From positions 1-33,433 of the forward strand of contig JAUCBJ010001990.1 of the NCBI GenBank assembly GCA_032718475.1: 33,433 nucleotides of DNA, read 5' to 3'. The first letter of the stretch is position 1. The number at the start of each line of letters is the position of its first letter. Both the position numbers and the translations under genes were made by a program. The stretch comes from Nemertoderma westbladi. Taxonomy: Eukaryota; Xenacoelomorpha; Nemertodermatida; Nemertodermatidae. Below the pieces are notes generated by a model that worked only from the letters and a program-made list of their open reading frames with translations, ran no database searches and had not been told where the DNA came from. Below, one piece after another: positions 1-9,798 of this stretch.

Positions 1-65
1 CAGCGCCTGGGGGGGAACTGGCCAGCAAAGGCAAACGTATCAGTTATCCCACAAAAGCTTTTACA

Positions 66-2289
66 GTCTGCGTGCTAGCAGAACAACGAAATCTGCCTTG
101 CCACGGCATGACTGGTCCTCTCTGTTGCAACAGCCAAGTGTGAGATCCAGCTTCACACTACAGCTGAGCAACAGGTATGAGGCTCTTGCCTCTGAGGCGG
201 CAGATCACTGTGAGGGCTATACTGCCTTTACAGAAGCAGTTAAGTTAGCAGCTGCAGAAACAGTTCCTGTATACCCTCGAAACAGGAAAAGGGCCCCCTG
301 GACTGACAACAAAATTCAGAAGTGCCGAAATGACCTTCATAAGGCGCAGAAAGAGTCCCGACTCAAACAGACTACAGCGGCCAAGAATGCAGTTAAAGCT
401 GCATCTAGGTCCCTGAACAGGCAGTACTCTGTTAATCTACAGGAGCTAATAAACCAACAGGTTGATGCCATCAATGATGCTGACGACAGCAGGCAATCAT
501 CCCAGGCATGGAAATCGATCAATCTGCTTACTGGGCGGAAAAGCCAACCAACCACCAAGGTTAAGGCTGAATCACCAGCCGATCGCCTCAATGGTTGGAA
601 AGCCCACTTTGAAAAGCTCCGCAATAATGACAGGGTATTGCCTGATAACTTTATAGAAGTAAAAGTGTCTGAGTCTGTACTCCCAGATATTCCCATTGGC
701 GATATCTCCTTTGCAGAAGTGAAGGCTGCTGCAAAGAGCATTAAGACCAATCGTGCCAGTGGAGTAGATGGTGTTCCCCCTGAGGTCTTTAAAATACCTG
801 AGTGTTTAAAGCTCATCTATCCCATCATAGTAGACATGTACCGTACAACAAGAGTCCCACAAGAAATGAAAACAAATAAGTTGGTGCCAGTTCCCAAGAA
901 GGGCAACCTAACACTCTATGGTTCTTTTCGGGGAATCTCATTGATCTCGATTGCTGCAAAACTATACAATAGAATTCTATTAAATCGCATCAGGGATCCC
1001 ATTGAGAGACTGCTACGTGGAAATCAGAATGGGTTCCGTAAAGGTCGTGGGACCATGGAGCCCATTTTGGCACTTAGAAGGATAATTGAAGAGTTATCAA
1101 AAAAGAAAGACAGGCATCTGGCTGTTATCTTTGTTGACTTCTTCAAGGCCTTTGATTCAGTCTCTCGCTCACGTATGTTCAGCATACTTTCATTATATGG
1201 GATTCCTGATGAAATTATTGCAGCAATCAGATCAGTATACGATGGTTCGACAACATTTGTGTCTACTGTTGATGGTGACACAGAACCATTTGAAGTGTTA
1301 TGGGGCGTCCTCCAAGGAGACACACTTGCACCATTCTTGTTCATTATTGTGGTTGACTATGTTCTACGCATGTCCTTAGATCATCATAATGATGATGGGG
1401 TGATGATAACTCCACCTACTGGCTCCAGAAGTCGAGGAAATCCTGCCAAGTACCTAACTGATCTAGACTTTGCTGATGACTTAGGAGTACTCTCAGAATC
1501 ATTAGAGGGAGCCCAGCGGCTCCTCAGCTCATTAGAACATGCTGCTTCTAGTGTTGGTCTTTTTATTAACTCCAGAAAGACAAAAATTCTGACAGTTAAC
1601 TTTGAAAGTCCTAGGCAAGTCTCTGATCGGATGAGCATAAGCTCAAAGGATGGTATGCTTGAGCATGTGGACGACTTCTGTTACCTGGGATCATGGATCC
1701 GGAAGTCAGGTGAGGACCTTCGAATACGTAAGGGAAAGGCATGGGCAGCCTTGAATAGGCTTTCCAGGATTTGGAAGTCACCTAGAATTAATCGGAAACT
1801 TAAGGTCCGATTATTCAGAGCAGCAGTAGTTCCAGTACTCCTCTACGGGAGTCCATGCTGGGCTCTAACTGCTGAGGACACCAAATCTCTGGATGGCACA
1901 TTCACAAGAATGCTACGCCGGGTACATTGTGTCAAGTACAATGCACACATCTCCAACCAGACACTATATAACATTGGAGGTGTCTCATTGGTTCCCCCAA
2001 GCTTGACACTAGAACAAAATCGCCTCCGCTTTGCAGGACATTGCTTTCGCCGTGAGGACCAGCCAGTGCATAATCTTGTACTTTGGCAGCCTCATGGAGT
2101 GAATAAGCATGGTGGACAGCCCATGACTTTATTGAGACGCATCTTAAAGGACACTGGCCTTAAAGATGCGGATGATCTAGCAAATGTCATGGGTGATAGG
2201 GAGTTGTGGCGGTGCAATTTTGTTGACAAGCCGGCACAGCATTCTTAAAAATGCAGCTGCAATGCAGCATGCCGATCCTAGTAGTAGTA
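66..2289 (+). mobile_element. 5'-truncated non-LTR retrotransposon (LINE), copy 1
   Basis: The element contains the reverse-transcriptase ORF described below and ends in a short TAG-repeat tail (CCTAGTAGTAGTA), the kind of simple-repeat 3' end seen in several LINE clades. Its last 673 bp (1617-2289) recur almost unchanged at 31707-32380, and its last 46 bp recur on the opposite strand at 20400-20445, which fixes the 3' end of the family. The 5' end is placed at 66 because the protein becomes LINE-like only there and the preceding 23 bp resemble the end of the BEL LTR. A full-length element would also carry an apurinic-type endonuclease domain upstream; none is visible. The clade is not assigned (RTE- or CR1-like features). 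Confidence 0.85.
68..2248 (+). CDS. LINE ORF2 fragment: reverse transcriptase plus C-terminal region
   Basis: This is the reverse transcriptase of a non-LTR retrotransposon, which copies element RNA into DNA at a nicked genomic site. The frame is open from the left edge of the window and has no ATG start, so it is a 5'-truncated ORF rather than a complete gene. Numbering from the TTG at 98, RT motifs appear in order: FRGISLIS near 278, catalytic Asp in FVDFFKAFDS near 347, GVLQGD near 403-408, and FADD at 458-461. A C-terminal part follows, containing CYLGSWI and LLYGSPCWAL, typical of LINE proteins of marine invertebrates. The N-terminal endonuclease is missing. The RT core is uninterrupted and its near-identical partner lies at 31707, so the family was active recently. 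The stop is TAA at 2246-2248. Confidence 0.9.
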   Translation: MRASRTTKSALPRHDWSSLLQQPSVRSSFTLQLSNRYEALASEAADHCEGYTAFTEAVKLAAAETVPVYPRNRKRAPWTDNKIQKCRNDLHKAQKESRLKQTTAAKNAVKAASRSLNRQYSVNLQELINQQVDAINDADDSRQSSQAWKSINLLTGRKSQPTTKVKAESPADRLNGWKAHFEKLRNNDRVLPDNFIEVKVSESVLPDIPIGDISFAEVKAAAKSIKTNRASGVDGVPPEVFKIPECLKLIYPIIVDMYRTTRVPQEMKTNKLVPVPKKGNLTLYGSFRGISLISIAAKLYNRILLNRIRDPIERLLRGNQNGFRKGRGTMEPILALRRIIEELSKKKDRHLAVIFVDFFKAFDSVSRSRMFSILSLYGIPDEIIAAIRSVYDGSTTFVSTVDGDTEPFEVLWGVLQGDTLAPFLFIIVVDYVLRMSLDHHNDDGVMITPPTGSRSRGNPAKYLTDLDFADDLGVLSESLEGAQRLLSSLEHAASSVGLFINSRKTKILTVNFESPRQVSDRMSISSKDGMLEHVDDFCYLGSWIRKSGEDLRIRKGKAWAALNRLSRIWKSPRINRKLKVRLFRAAVVPVLLYGSPCWALTAEDTKSLDGTFTRMLRRVHCVKYNAHISNQTLYNIGGVSLVPPSLTLEQNRLRFAGHCFRREDQPVHNLVLWQPHGVNKHGGQPMTLLRRILKDTGLKDADDLANVMGDRELWRCNFVDKPAQHS

Positions 2290-2290
2290 T

Positions 2291-2356
2291 GTGAGGATCG
2301 AACCCACGACCTACGGGAGATGTGAATTCAATGCAACCACTACACCAAGGTGGAAC
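2291..2356 (-). repeat. tRNA-like sequence (SINE head or tRNA pseudogene)
   Basis: On the minus strand there is an A-box-like stretch (TTGGTGTAGTGG) followed about 35 nt later by a B box (GGTTCGATCC), as in a tRNA or tRNA-derived SINE. The 3' acceptor half that should pair with the TTCCACC start is missing: the LINE TAG tail takes its place. I see no convincing full cloverleaf, so I do not call a functional tRNA. Confidence 0.5.
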
Positions 2357-2393
2357 CTCATAATTACTGTACAGTATATACTTATTCACTCAC

Positions 2394-4532
2394 CCAATAA
2401 CATACGATGGTGTAGCTTTTGGGTTAAAAGGTTCATAATCTTCACCAGTGAAGCGTACAAGTATTTCATCCTGGTACATATAGACCCTCAGGGGGTTAAT
2501 GGAAGTTATTACACAGTAGACCCCGATGTCAAACATTCTGTTGTCTATGACGTAGGGGTTGTGAATGAATTCTTGGATCATGAAATCGCCTAGACAACGT
2601 AATATGTTACAGTAAAAGTTAATCAACATAAACTCTCCGATTATTATTAATAGTTCATTGTCAAACGTTATTTAAAAATTATGCAACAATAAATATACAA
2701 TATTAGGACAAATATTGAATGATTTCGATTTTGAACAAATCAGTAGAAAACGCACGTCAGAATAATTTTTTTTATTTTAATCACCAAAGACTAATAAACC
2801 CATGGTACGTTTCGATATACTACTGTACGAAATATTCACCTTCAGCAAAACACAAACTCAATATTTAAAGTATCAGGATACTGTACATAAGCCTCACAGC
2901 CTAGCTAATGTATACTGATGACACTTTTAAATTTTTGTTTTAAATATTTGGCTGAAGATATTTCGTAATATATCGAAACTTACCATGATGGGTTTATTAC
3001 TTTTTTCGTTAATATTGATTTTCTTGATTAATAAGATTTCCAACTGGAACCATGATGTTACCTGAATCAATTTTTTTCCAGTTTATATTTTTGGCATCTA
3101 CAATGTTAATGTTCCTGTGGCTCTTGTACTTGTAGATGTAAAGTTTCTCGGGGTTATCTGTCTCTATGTCTTTTGTAAATCTTTCTTTATCTTCAGGGAA
3201 TGTATAGCTCTTTGGGACGTAACTTCTCTGGGAGAATGTTTTTGCGAATGTTATCTTATTTAGGAAACACCCGTTACCTGGTAAATGGTTTACCTTAATT
3301 AAATACAATATGGAAAATTATAATTATCATACTCATATAGGTTTCATACATCTATTGGATCCTAGTATCTTCTATACGTGTTAGTATGTCATGATATTTG
3401 TTTGATTTTGATGTCATGGCAACAAATAATGTACACACCGGAAGAATGTACACCGGAATATTGATTCGTAGTAAACTTCCAAGTAGGCTGCAGTGCAGAA
3501 GGTAACAAACAATAAAATGTTATTGTAGCATTTTCTACTAGGCCTATATTGTTCAAGCTATTCCTGCGGGTGTACTGCTTACGTAGAAAGTTTAACTAAG
3601 AATGTACGTGTCTGGTTTCTGTATCATTCACGGTATCTGTCTGGGCACTTTAAGTATATTGTCTAGTAAGTACTGTAATAATCTTACTGGACAGTGTATC
3701 GGTAAGTGTATCTGTTTCTATATCTCTTATATTTATCGATAAATAATAGTGTAACAACAAAGTAAATCTCACCTTTTGATGAGGTAGAATGGTAGAAACG
3801 GGATTATAAAATGGATAATCGAAAGCCCACATGATGTCCCACGCTCTGTGTGTGGCAGACATAGGATGTCCAAATTCCATACCCATACTCTGGGCTACAG
3901 ACATTACGTGCGTTAATTTGTTCAAAGTTTTCGTCTATAAAAATAAAGCAAAAATATGAAATTATGCTGTTGACGTTTAGTGGCAAAGCTATTTAAATTT
4001 TATTAGGTCTATGTCACAGGTACGGCAGAGATCTGTAGTAGTGACATGCACTAATTATTACAGATAGTGTCGCAAGTTCGTCGTGAGATTAAAAAACGGA
4101 AACTGGTCGCAAATTCCATATTTTGGTGGCGTGTTATTCTGTTATGATGAAAATATTTGACAACGTACTGTATCTGTCAGATCGATTTTTTCATAGAGTT
4201 GAATAGCGAGGTTTAAAGTTTGCAGTTATCAGATTTTTTATTAATAAAATCCTTTCTTTGTTGTAAAATTTTTGAATAAAAATGTATACCGATGCCTGTT
4301 TAATACTTACGTTAGTAGCCCATATCCATATGAGTGGTCTTTCTCTGCCTGGATCTCTACCATTATCTTTCATTACAGTATTAGTGTGAATTTCAACTAA
4401 TGTATTCACACTTCGCAAATTCCACATCATTAACAGCAAATAGATAAAAGATAGAAAAACCACCAAAAACAACTGAAATCTTCTTGGACCAAACATTGTC
4501 ACCAACAATTTAGGGATATGTTTAAGTTCCAT
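2394..4532 (-). CDS. Tubulin-tyrosine-ligase-like (TTLL) protein, first four exons, 3' incomplete
   Basis: Four exons join in frame on the minus strand: 4532-4311 (74 codons), 3934-3773 (54 codons), 3293-3062 (77 codons plus 1 nt) and 2589-2394 (about 65 codons). Donors are GTAAGT, GTGAG, GTAAC and GTGAGT; all acceptors are AG and the phases match. The start ATG has an in-frame TAA just upstream. Residues about 21-38 form a hydrophobic membrane anchor. The remainder reads as a TTL domain: RPLIWIWATN, a WDIMWAFDYPF block, HQK joined across the splice to VNHLPG, PKSYTFPED, and in exon 4 MIQEFIHNPYVID, FDIGVY and TSINPLRVY. TTLL enzymes ligate amino acids to tubulin or other proteins using ATP; membrane-anchored TTLL15-type members are the closest I recall. 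The C-terminal catalytic half is absent: downstream exons would have to lie beyond the LINE. Confidence 0.85.
2791..3000. repeat. Intronic MITE-like inverted repeat
   Basis: Arms of about 50 bp (2791-2846 and 2951-3000) are imperfect reverse complements, starting TAATAAACCC and ending GGGTTTATTA. If the outer TA on each side is the target duplication, this would be a Tc1/mariner-type MITE of about 206 bp. It lies in the intron between exons 3 and 4 of the TTLL-like gene. It has no coding capacity. Confidence 0.6.
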
Positions 4533-4872
4533 TGAATATAGTTAAATTAAATCTTTAAAGTAAAAAAATTCATTAATTACTGAACTGACTGTAATGCTAC
4601 CGTTATCGCAGCTATTTATATATAACAACAATAATAATTTACACGCTCAATCATTAAACTTGGCAAGCACTGTTTACGGTCAGGCCTACAGTACATGCCT
4701 ACAACATGTCCTGGGTAGTGTATTAATTTACTGACTTTTCCTTTTGACCCCCCCCCCCCCCTTCCCCTCCCCACCCAGGTTGTTCTAAACATCTGTACAA
4801 ATGTCGTATATATATACACCATTTTATAATTTCAGATGGGCAGATCTTACTTAGTCAATTTAGTAATGAGAA
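4533..4872. other. Upstream region of the TTLL-like gene, no gene seen
   Basis: This is AT-rich DNA with a short poly-C tract near 4747-4760 followed by a C/T-rich stretch, and a TA-repeat near 4809-4817. Short ORFs here are out of context and low in complexity. A promoter for the minus-strand gene should lie here, but I cannot identify one with confidence. Confidence 0.4.
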
Positions 4873-4945
4873 TAAAGTTCGGGTGGGATTGAACTGGTGA
4901 CCTCCAGGTTGGATGTACTGTATCACGCTCTAACCGTTCCTATAG
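4873..4945 (-). repeat. tRNA-derived SINE head
   Basis: Read on the minus strand there is an A-box region ending CGGTTAGAGCG and, about 45 nt further, a B box AGTTCAATCCC. This order and spacing are those of a tRNA-derived SINE promoter. The stems are too degraded for a working tRNA. No clear SINE body follows. Confidence 0.5.
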
Positions 4946-5574
4946 CGGCTCATATAAAATATAGACCTGGAAATACTACGCCAGAGATAATCTCACCTCC
5001 TTCCTCCTTAGTGGTTAGGTCAGAATCTACTGTATATTTATACATTTATAATTTATTTTTTTTTATATTTATGTTTTAAAAATACGCCGTCGTTATTGTA
5101 CCAGTTCCAACACAGTTCTTCAATTCTTCAACCTTGCGTCAATGGCGCTACTGTAAATGACCGCAAACACTAAATGTTTGTTTAGTGGGTTTGAGAAATT
5201 AAATTACTTGCAGGTTACAGTGGCAGTGCTTTCTAACCAAAACAATAAGCGAGACTACATAGTAGACTACTATTCCCCATGTCGTCAATTTGCGCTGAAT
5301 GTCACAATTTACACTTGCGGTCAATGTGCACCACTATATTCTGTCAACCTTATAGTGGTGATCTGTACTAGGTAATATATTGGATACCAGAACCAGCAAT
5401 GGAAAGCTGACACACTATGAAAGGATTCGAAATATGTAATAAAATTTGAAATGCGTTGTAAAATAGCGGAGAGATGGGCGTTCGAAAGTTGAATGTGTTT
5501 GCTTCAAGAGGCGTCCTAAACACTGTGATGACTAAAACAATTCCCCATATAAAAAGTCGAGAGGTTTGGGGAAT
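4946..5574. other. Non-coding; two divergent dispersed-repeat fragments
   Basis: Around 5210-5262 is a diverged piece of the repeat found at 6875-7100 and 12184-12414 (shared GCAGGTTACAGTGGCA and AACCAAAACAATAA). Bases 5417-5493 match 11988-12066 loosely (shared GGATTCGAA, ATGTAA and a GTTCRAAGNTTG core). Nothing else is recognisable; the two short ORFs lack protein character. Confidence 0.45.
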
Positions 5575-6418
5575 CGGTACTAATTCGCCATGTCGACACC
5601 CCCTGTCATATTTTTAACCATTAATTTTTTGTGGTTTTGAGTGTTATTGTGATAATGGTGAATGTTCTAGAATCTTAGTAGGTATTTCTTTATGGTAGCT
5701 AGTGTTTTTTTTATTAGCTAGTATTTTTTGAAAATAAAAAATTTTACTTTTTTTTGTTAACATTATTAGATATGGTAGCTAGTATTTTTATGGTACTACT
5801 GTAGTGAATGATTTACTCGCTAGTACTAATAATAGTACGTATTTAAAATGTTTAAAACTGATTTTTTTAATATGTTGCGTTTGTACCGGTATAGGCCTAT
5901 GTGTTGTTGGTTAGTTAACAAGCCTAAATAATTACCGGTATCTTAGAATCATAGCTGGATTGCAATCAGGGACATTTTGGATTCAGAAAACTGTACACGA
6001 TGTTCAAAAGATATCCAACTATTTTTAATATAAGCTGTAAACTGTTATAATATCATCAATATATTTGATCATTAATATATTCTGCAACAGTTTAGGCCTA
6101 ATTCTGAAATATCAATGTTTTCACAAATTTATTTTATAATTTAAAAAAAAATACTAGCTAGTAAAAAAAACACTAGCTACCTTAATAAATAATATCTTGT
6201 AATGTTCACGAACACTTAACAAATAACAGAAAATATACAGTATTTTTAAAATTTCAAAAAATACGAGCTATTAAAAATAACACTAGCTACAGTACCCTAA
6301 AAAAATATATCTACTAAATATTCTAGAACATTGACCAATATCAAAAAATCATTAAAAAACACAAAAAGTGACAGCTAAGAAAAATGGAAGGGGGTGTCGA
6401 CATGACGAAGTAGCACCG
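5575..6418. repeat. Foldback element with long inverted terminal arms
   Basis: The left arm (5575-5738) and right arm (6245-6418) are imperfect reverse complements over about 170 bp, beginning CGGTACTAATTCGCCATGTC on the left. Both carry the TGTCGACACCCCC box and the CTAGCTAGTATTTTTT box. A second, inner right arm at 6149-6182 pairs with 5695-5728 with one mismatch, so the right side carries two partial arms. There is no ORF; it is probably a non-autonomous DNA element or foldback repeat. A target duplication is not clear (GGAAT left, GGAAA right). Confidence 0.65.
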
Positions 6419-6874
6419 GGAAATCATGCCCGATAAATGCAATCCAGCCACAGGATGTGCTTATACTACAGTATACTACTAACTACAGTAGGCCTATATA
6501 CAGTAGCACAAATACTGATGTTGAATCTAGATCACATTTTTTTGTTTTAAAATATTTTATTAAAAAAAACAAAATTTTTTTAAAATAGCTAGTTTTTGGT
6601 ACTTTTTAATGTCCTAGAACATGTTAGCTAATTAAGGTTCTAGAACACGTTTTGTTCTGAACATTTTTCGAAAAAAAATTAAATAGTAAGTTGAACGTTA
6701 TACTATAGCCGTATTAAAAAAATGCGGTATATTGGCAGCCATCTATATTTTGTATAAAAATAACTAGCTAGTAAATATTTACTTGCTACGCGGACTATCT
6801 ACAGTAATAAAAATGACTATCTACCATATGACTCATAAATTATTCCAGACAAATTTAATTGTGGAAATCCCATT
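6419..6874. other. AT-rich spacer, nothing recognised
   Basis: The sequence is very AT-rich with scattered CTAGCTAGT words resembling the foldback element next door, possibly decayed relatives. There is no ORF of note and no RNA gene. Confidence 0.4.
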
Positions 6875-7102
6875 TTGGCGAATTAATATCCCGCCTCAAT
6901 GTTAAATTCTCAACGAGGGAAATGAGCAAGTTACAGTGGCACGTTATTTTAACCAAACAATAAACTAAACACAATAGAACAGGTTATACAGTTTTATTTT
7001 TGAGAGTAATCACCTGTTAATTGCGTCCAATTTTCCCTGGAGAGGGATTAAATTTTATTGCGTCCAGCCACCCCCCCCCCCCCCCCCCCCCCCCCCTATC
7101 TG
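6875..7102 (+). repeat. Dispersed repeat copy 1 with internal poly-C tract
   Basis: This copy aligns with 12184-12414 in the same orientation at high similarity, sharing CCGCCTCAATGTTAAATTCT, GTGGCACGTTATTTTAACCA and TTTATTGCGTCCAG. In both copies a long run of C follows GCGTCCAG and precedes TATCTG; here the run spans about 7070-7096. It has no coding content; the element type is unknown. Confidence 0.65.
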
Positions 7103-7139
7103 GATATAGTTATATTATTAAAATTTTAAATTAGCATCC

Positions 7140-7470
7140 ATAAAATCCTTTCCTCACATACCAAACGCTGATAAGTTGACATAAATGTAACAAAATTACA
7201 TACATCATTGCTTGAAAGGTCACTTTTAAGCGTTAAAGACCCTCGTTTATTTATGTAAACCTCCCTCGCTGCGCTCGCTCGGTACATAAATAAACTCGGG
7301 TCATAACGCTGCAAAGTGCTACTTTGCACACAATGATGTAAATAGTTATTATTCAAAAAATGTAACATTACTCAACGTCGTTATTATTAACAGCGAGTTG
7401 TTATTTAGAACTTTACAACTTTTGAGGACATTGCAACATTATATTGGCCTGTACATTTAGTATTGTATTT
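7140..7470. repeat. Hairpin MITE, copy A
   Basis: The left arm carries AACGCTGATAAGTTGACATA and ATTACATACATCATTG; the right side carries CACAATGATGTAAATAGTTA, its approximate reverse complement. The centre is a second hairpin, TTTATTTATGT ... ACATAAATAAA, around CTCGCTGCGCTCGCTCGG. A closely similar copy begins at 8247. No transposase is encoded. Confidence 0.6.
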
Positions 7471-7480
7471 GGTGTTATTA

Positions 7481-7515
7481 GTTAAGTAATGTCCCGTTTG
7501 TGGACATTACTTAAC
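7481..7515. repeat. Perfect 14-bp stem hairpin
   Basis: GTTAAGTAATGTCC (7481-7494) and GGACATTACTTAAC (7502-7515) are exact reverse complements around a 7-nt loop. No other function is visible; it may be a remnant of an inverted-repeat element. Confidence 0.6.
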
Positions 7516-7774
7516 GCCGTCATTGGTTACCACGTAAACAATAGGTATTAATAACCAGTAAGGCCTACTGTAGCTATATTATTATAACATGGCTCCAAAT
7601 GCCACCATAAATATAAGCTAACTTATTTATAACATAATTTATGTCATTTTTACATTTATTTATACAGCAACTAATATAATTTCTGCAGTTTCTATCACTT
7701 ATAATGTATATGTGCAATAATTTCGTAATGTTAAAATTTTGGAATAAAACTACATACATACTTGTTGCAAAGTA
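7516..7774. other. AT-rich spacer, nothing recognised
   Basis: A short minus-strand ORF of 61 codons is rich in Ile, Asn and Tyr, as expected of random AT-rich sequence. No repeat match or motif was found. Confidence 0.35.
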
Positions 7775-7935
7775 CTTTACAGTGTTCTGATCCTCGTGGC
7801 TTTATTTTCACTCACTTACTAACGTTCGTTCGTGTAACAAAGCCACTCGGATCATCACACTGTAAAGTGCTACTTTACACATAATGATGTAAATAGTTAT
7901 TGTTACATTACGTCAACTTATCAGCGTTGTGGTAA
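7775..7935. repeat. Hairpin MITE, diverged copy B
   Basis: It shares the right-hand end of the MITE family (AATGATGTAAATAGTTATTG then TTACATTACGTCAACTTATC) and the same central plan of short palindromes with repeated TTCGTTCG-type words, but it has diverged in sequence. The left end is hard to place. Confidence 0.45.
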
Positions 7936-8246
7936 ATCACTCGTAACGCTGCAAAGTAATCAATAAACTGGAAACAACTTCAATTACCGTATTCCAGAAT
8001 GTATTATTTCCATTTATATTAATACGTGCTTCTTTATTCAATAAAGCAGTACGTGTTTGCATAACGCGTGCGTCCAGTTTGCAAAGGTAACCCAGTTTGC
8101 TTCAGTCGACGATGGATCAAAGATTTATCACATCCAAGCAGGAGATAACAACAATAAACTTTAATTAGATATAAATGTTTAGTACCGGTACCTGTTAATA
8201 ATTTTCACTTTTATTCGAAATAGTACATGATTAAAATGTTCAAATG

Positions 8247-8484
8247 ATCCTAAAATCCTTTCTTCTAATACCGAACGCTGATAAGTTGAAATAATGTAAC
8301 AAAATTACATACATCATTGCTTGCGAAGGTCACTTTTCAGCGTTAAAGACCCTTGTTTATTTATGTAAACCTCCCTCGCTGCGCTCACTCGGTACATAAA
8401 TAAACTCGGGTGGTAACGCTGCCCTGCAAAGTGCTACTTTGCACACAATGATGTAAATAGTTATAAATTATTCAAGCACTTTGG
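8247..8484. repeat. Hairpin MITE, copy C, interrupted by the P-type transposon
   Basis: It aligns with copy A from TAAAATCCTTTC through AATGATGTAAATAGTTAT. Where copy A goes on to TTATTCAAAAAATGTAACATTAC, this copy reaches TTATTCAAGCACTTTGG, then the target-site duplication, and GTAACATTAC reappears on the far side of the transposon at 10237. The MITE was therefore the landing site of the P-type element. Confidence 0.6.
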
Positions 8485-8492
8485 GTAAATAT
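8485..8492. repeat. 8-bp target-site duplication, left
   Basis: GTAAATAT lies immediately outside the left terminal inverted repeat and is repeated exactly at 10229-10236. An 8-bp duplication is the known signature of P-element transposition. Confidence 0.85.
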
Positions 8493-8553
8493 CATAGCCT
8501 ACTATATTACAGGCCGTGCCAACGTGCAGGTACGATTCTGACTTGGCGGCCGA

Positions 8554-9087
8554 CCTGTAATAACCTACCTATACTATTAGTGGTGGTGTCATCATCACAA
8601 AACCTGATAACTATGCACTAAATACGTTTTCCGTAGGATGCATGCATACGTTATGAAACTTTAATTAAACTTTATGTCATTGATTACAGTTTGTCTGTTA
8701 ATCTGCTGGATTATAATTAATTGAAATTGGTCTTTACACTTATGGTGTTACTTTATACTTAGCCTGATAACTTCACACTTAACGTAATTAACTTTACTGT
8801 ATGGCAATAAATAAAACATATCATTAGCACAACTTGATTGCTTTAATTGATGTTTCATTAGAGCTTGTAGGGGTGACTAATACACTGTAATTATTAAGAA
8901 ATATGTTGCACAGTCCGGTACAGCACACCTTTGGCACGACTTGGGCGAAATAACTATCCGCAATTGTTTCAAAAATATTGGTTAAACTAAAACGACATAG
9001 TCTGTGCTTGTAAACTAATAAACATGATGTAAGCAAAGAATGTAAACTGGACAAAGGTATCGGATGGTGTAACCAATTTCCCTCGAT
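8554..9087. other. Left interior of the P-type transposon, non-coding
   Basis: No transposase homology is visible here. A minus-strand ORF of 76 codons (8824-9054) has no P-transposase motif that I recognise, although it could be decayed 3' coding sequence given its position downstream of the fragment at 9088-9450. Confidence 0.4.
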
Positions 9088-9450
9088 TTAGTTCACCAAG
9101 AAAGTTGCGGTTTCTTTATCATCATCAGTGGGATCAACGTGAGTACGAAGAGCAACAACAGTTTCATCACAAAACACACGGAGCATAGCAGAAACATCCT
9201 GTCTTTCAATAGGCTTTGGGTACACTGCCTTCTGTGTCAATCGATGGACAATCTTTATTGATGATGCCTTTTCTCGTTCAAAGAGACTTTCAATACAGGA
9301 CCATTTCGCTACACATCTATCAAATTCGATAGTTTTCGATTTTTCTGTGATCCAGTTATTGCGAATACATTTGAACAAATGTATAAATCCATAAGTCACA
9401 ATATCCCCCTCCAGAAACTGGGGTAAATCGTCCGGCCGTAATGATCGCAT
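9088..9450 (-). pseudogene. P-element-type transposase remnant (GTP-binding insertion domain region)
   Basis: The 120-codon frame contains HLFKCIRNNW, then W-x2-IESLFERE, HRLTQKAVYPKPIERQDVS and AMLRVFCDETVVAL. This succession (His-Leu-x-Lys near Arg-Asn-Asn, then a Leu-Thr near a Lys/Pro-rich turn, then VFS/VFC-type helix) matches the insertion domain of P-element and THAP9-type transposases. The preceding catalytic Asp region and the following Glu region are absent, so it cannot be an active transposase. It follows the THAP remnant by only 14 bp, in another frame, as expected of an internal deletion. Confidence 0.65.
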
Positions 9451-9464
9451 AGATGCAACGAGTT

Positions 9465-9798
9465 TCAGAGTTTACGGTTGCGGGGACGGTTGTTAGCGTG
9501 GGTGGGCGTGGGCGTACAACTTGGAGCGATGTCTGGCCACACAGATGGTGGATCTGCTGGAATCATTTTAATTGAGCGATAAGCACGGCGCTTTTCATGG
9601 TTTTCAGGCCAGTGGAGTTCACAAACAACGGTTTGTTTAGTCACATGCAAATTAGCACGCACTTTTGATAATACGGAAATCCATGACGATCTATAGGGCT
9701 CCTCCCCTGGCAGCCTGGAATACGGAAAACGCTGCATGGTGTGGCGTTTTTATAGTTTGACCGACCAGGCACTCTGGCACGCAGCACTTCCGAGGCAT
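9465..9798 (-). pseudogene. THAP domain remnant of the P-type transposase, frameshifted
   Basis: An ATG at 9798 opens with MPRKCCVPEC, the first Cys pair of a C2CH THAP zinc finger. After about 22 residues the homology continues one frame over with PYRSSWISVLSKVR, VCELHWP (the second C-x2-H pair) and DPPSVWPDIAPSC, the end-of-THAP segment. The domain is therefore nearly complete but broken by a single frameshift between 9798 and 9737. THAP domains bind the transposon ends in P-type elements. A tail rich in Pro, Thr, Asn and Arg follows, then a stop. Confidence 0.75.

Noticed and set aside
98-100. TTG at 98 as the start of the LINE protein
   Set aside because: The frame is open upstream to the edge of the window and protein-like from about 68; the ORF is simply 5'-truncated.
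2291-2356. Functional tRNA gene
   Set aside because: A and B boxes are present but the acceptor and anticodon stems do not form.
2291-2593. Plus-strand 100-codon ORF
   Set aside because: It is the shadow of TTLL exon 4 on the opposite strand.
8824-9054. Minus-strand 76-codon ORF in the P-type element
   Set aside because: No P-transposase motif recognised; coding status cannot be supported.
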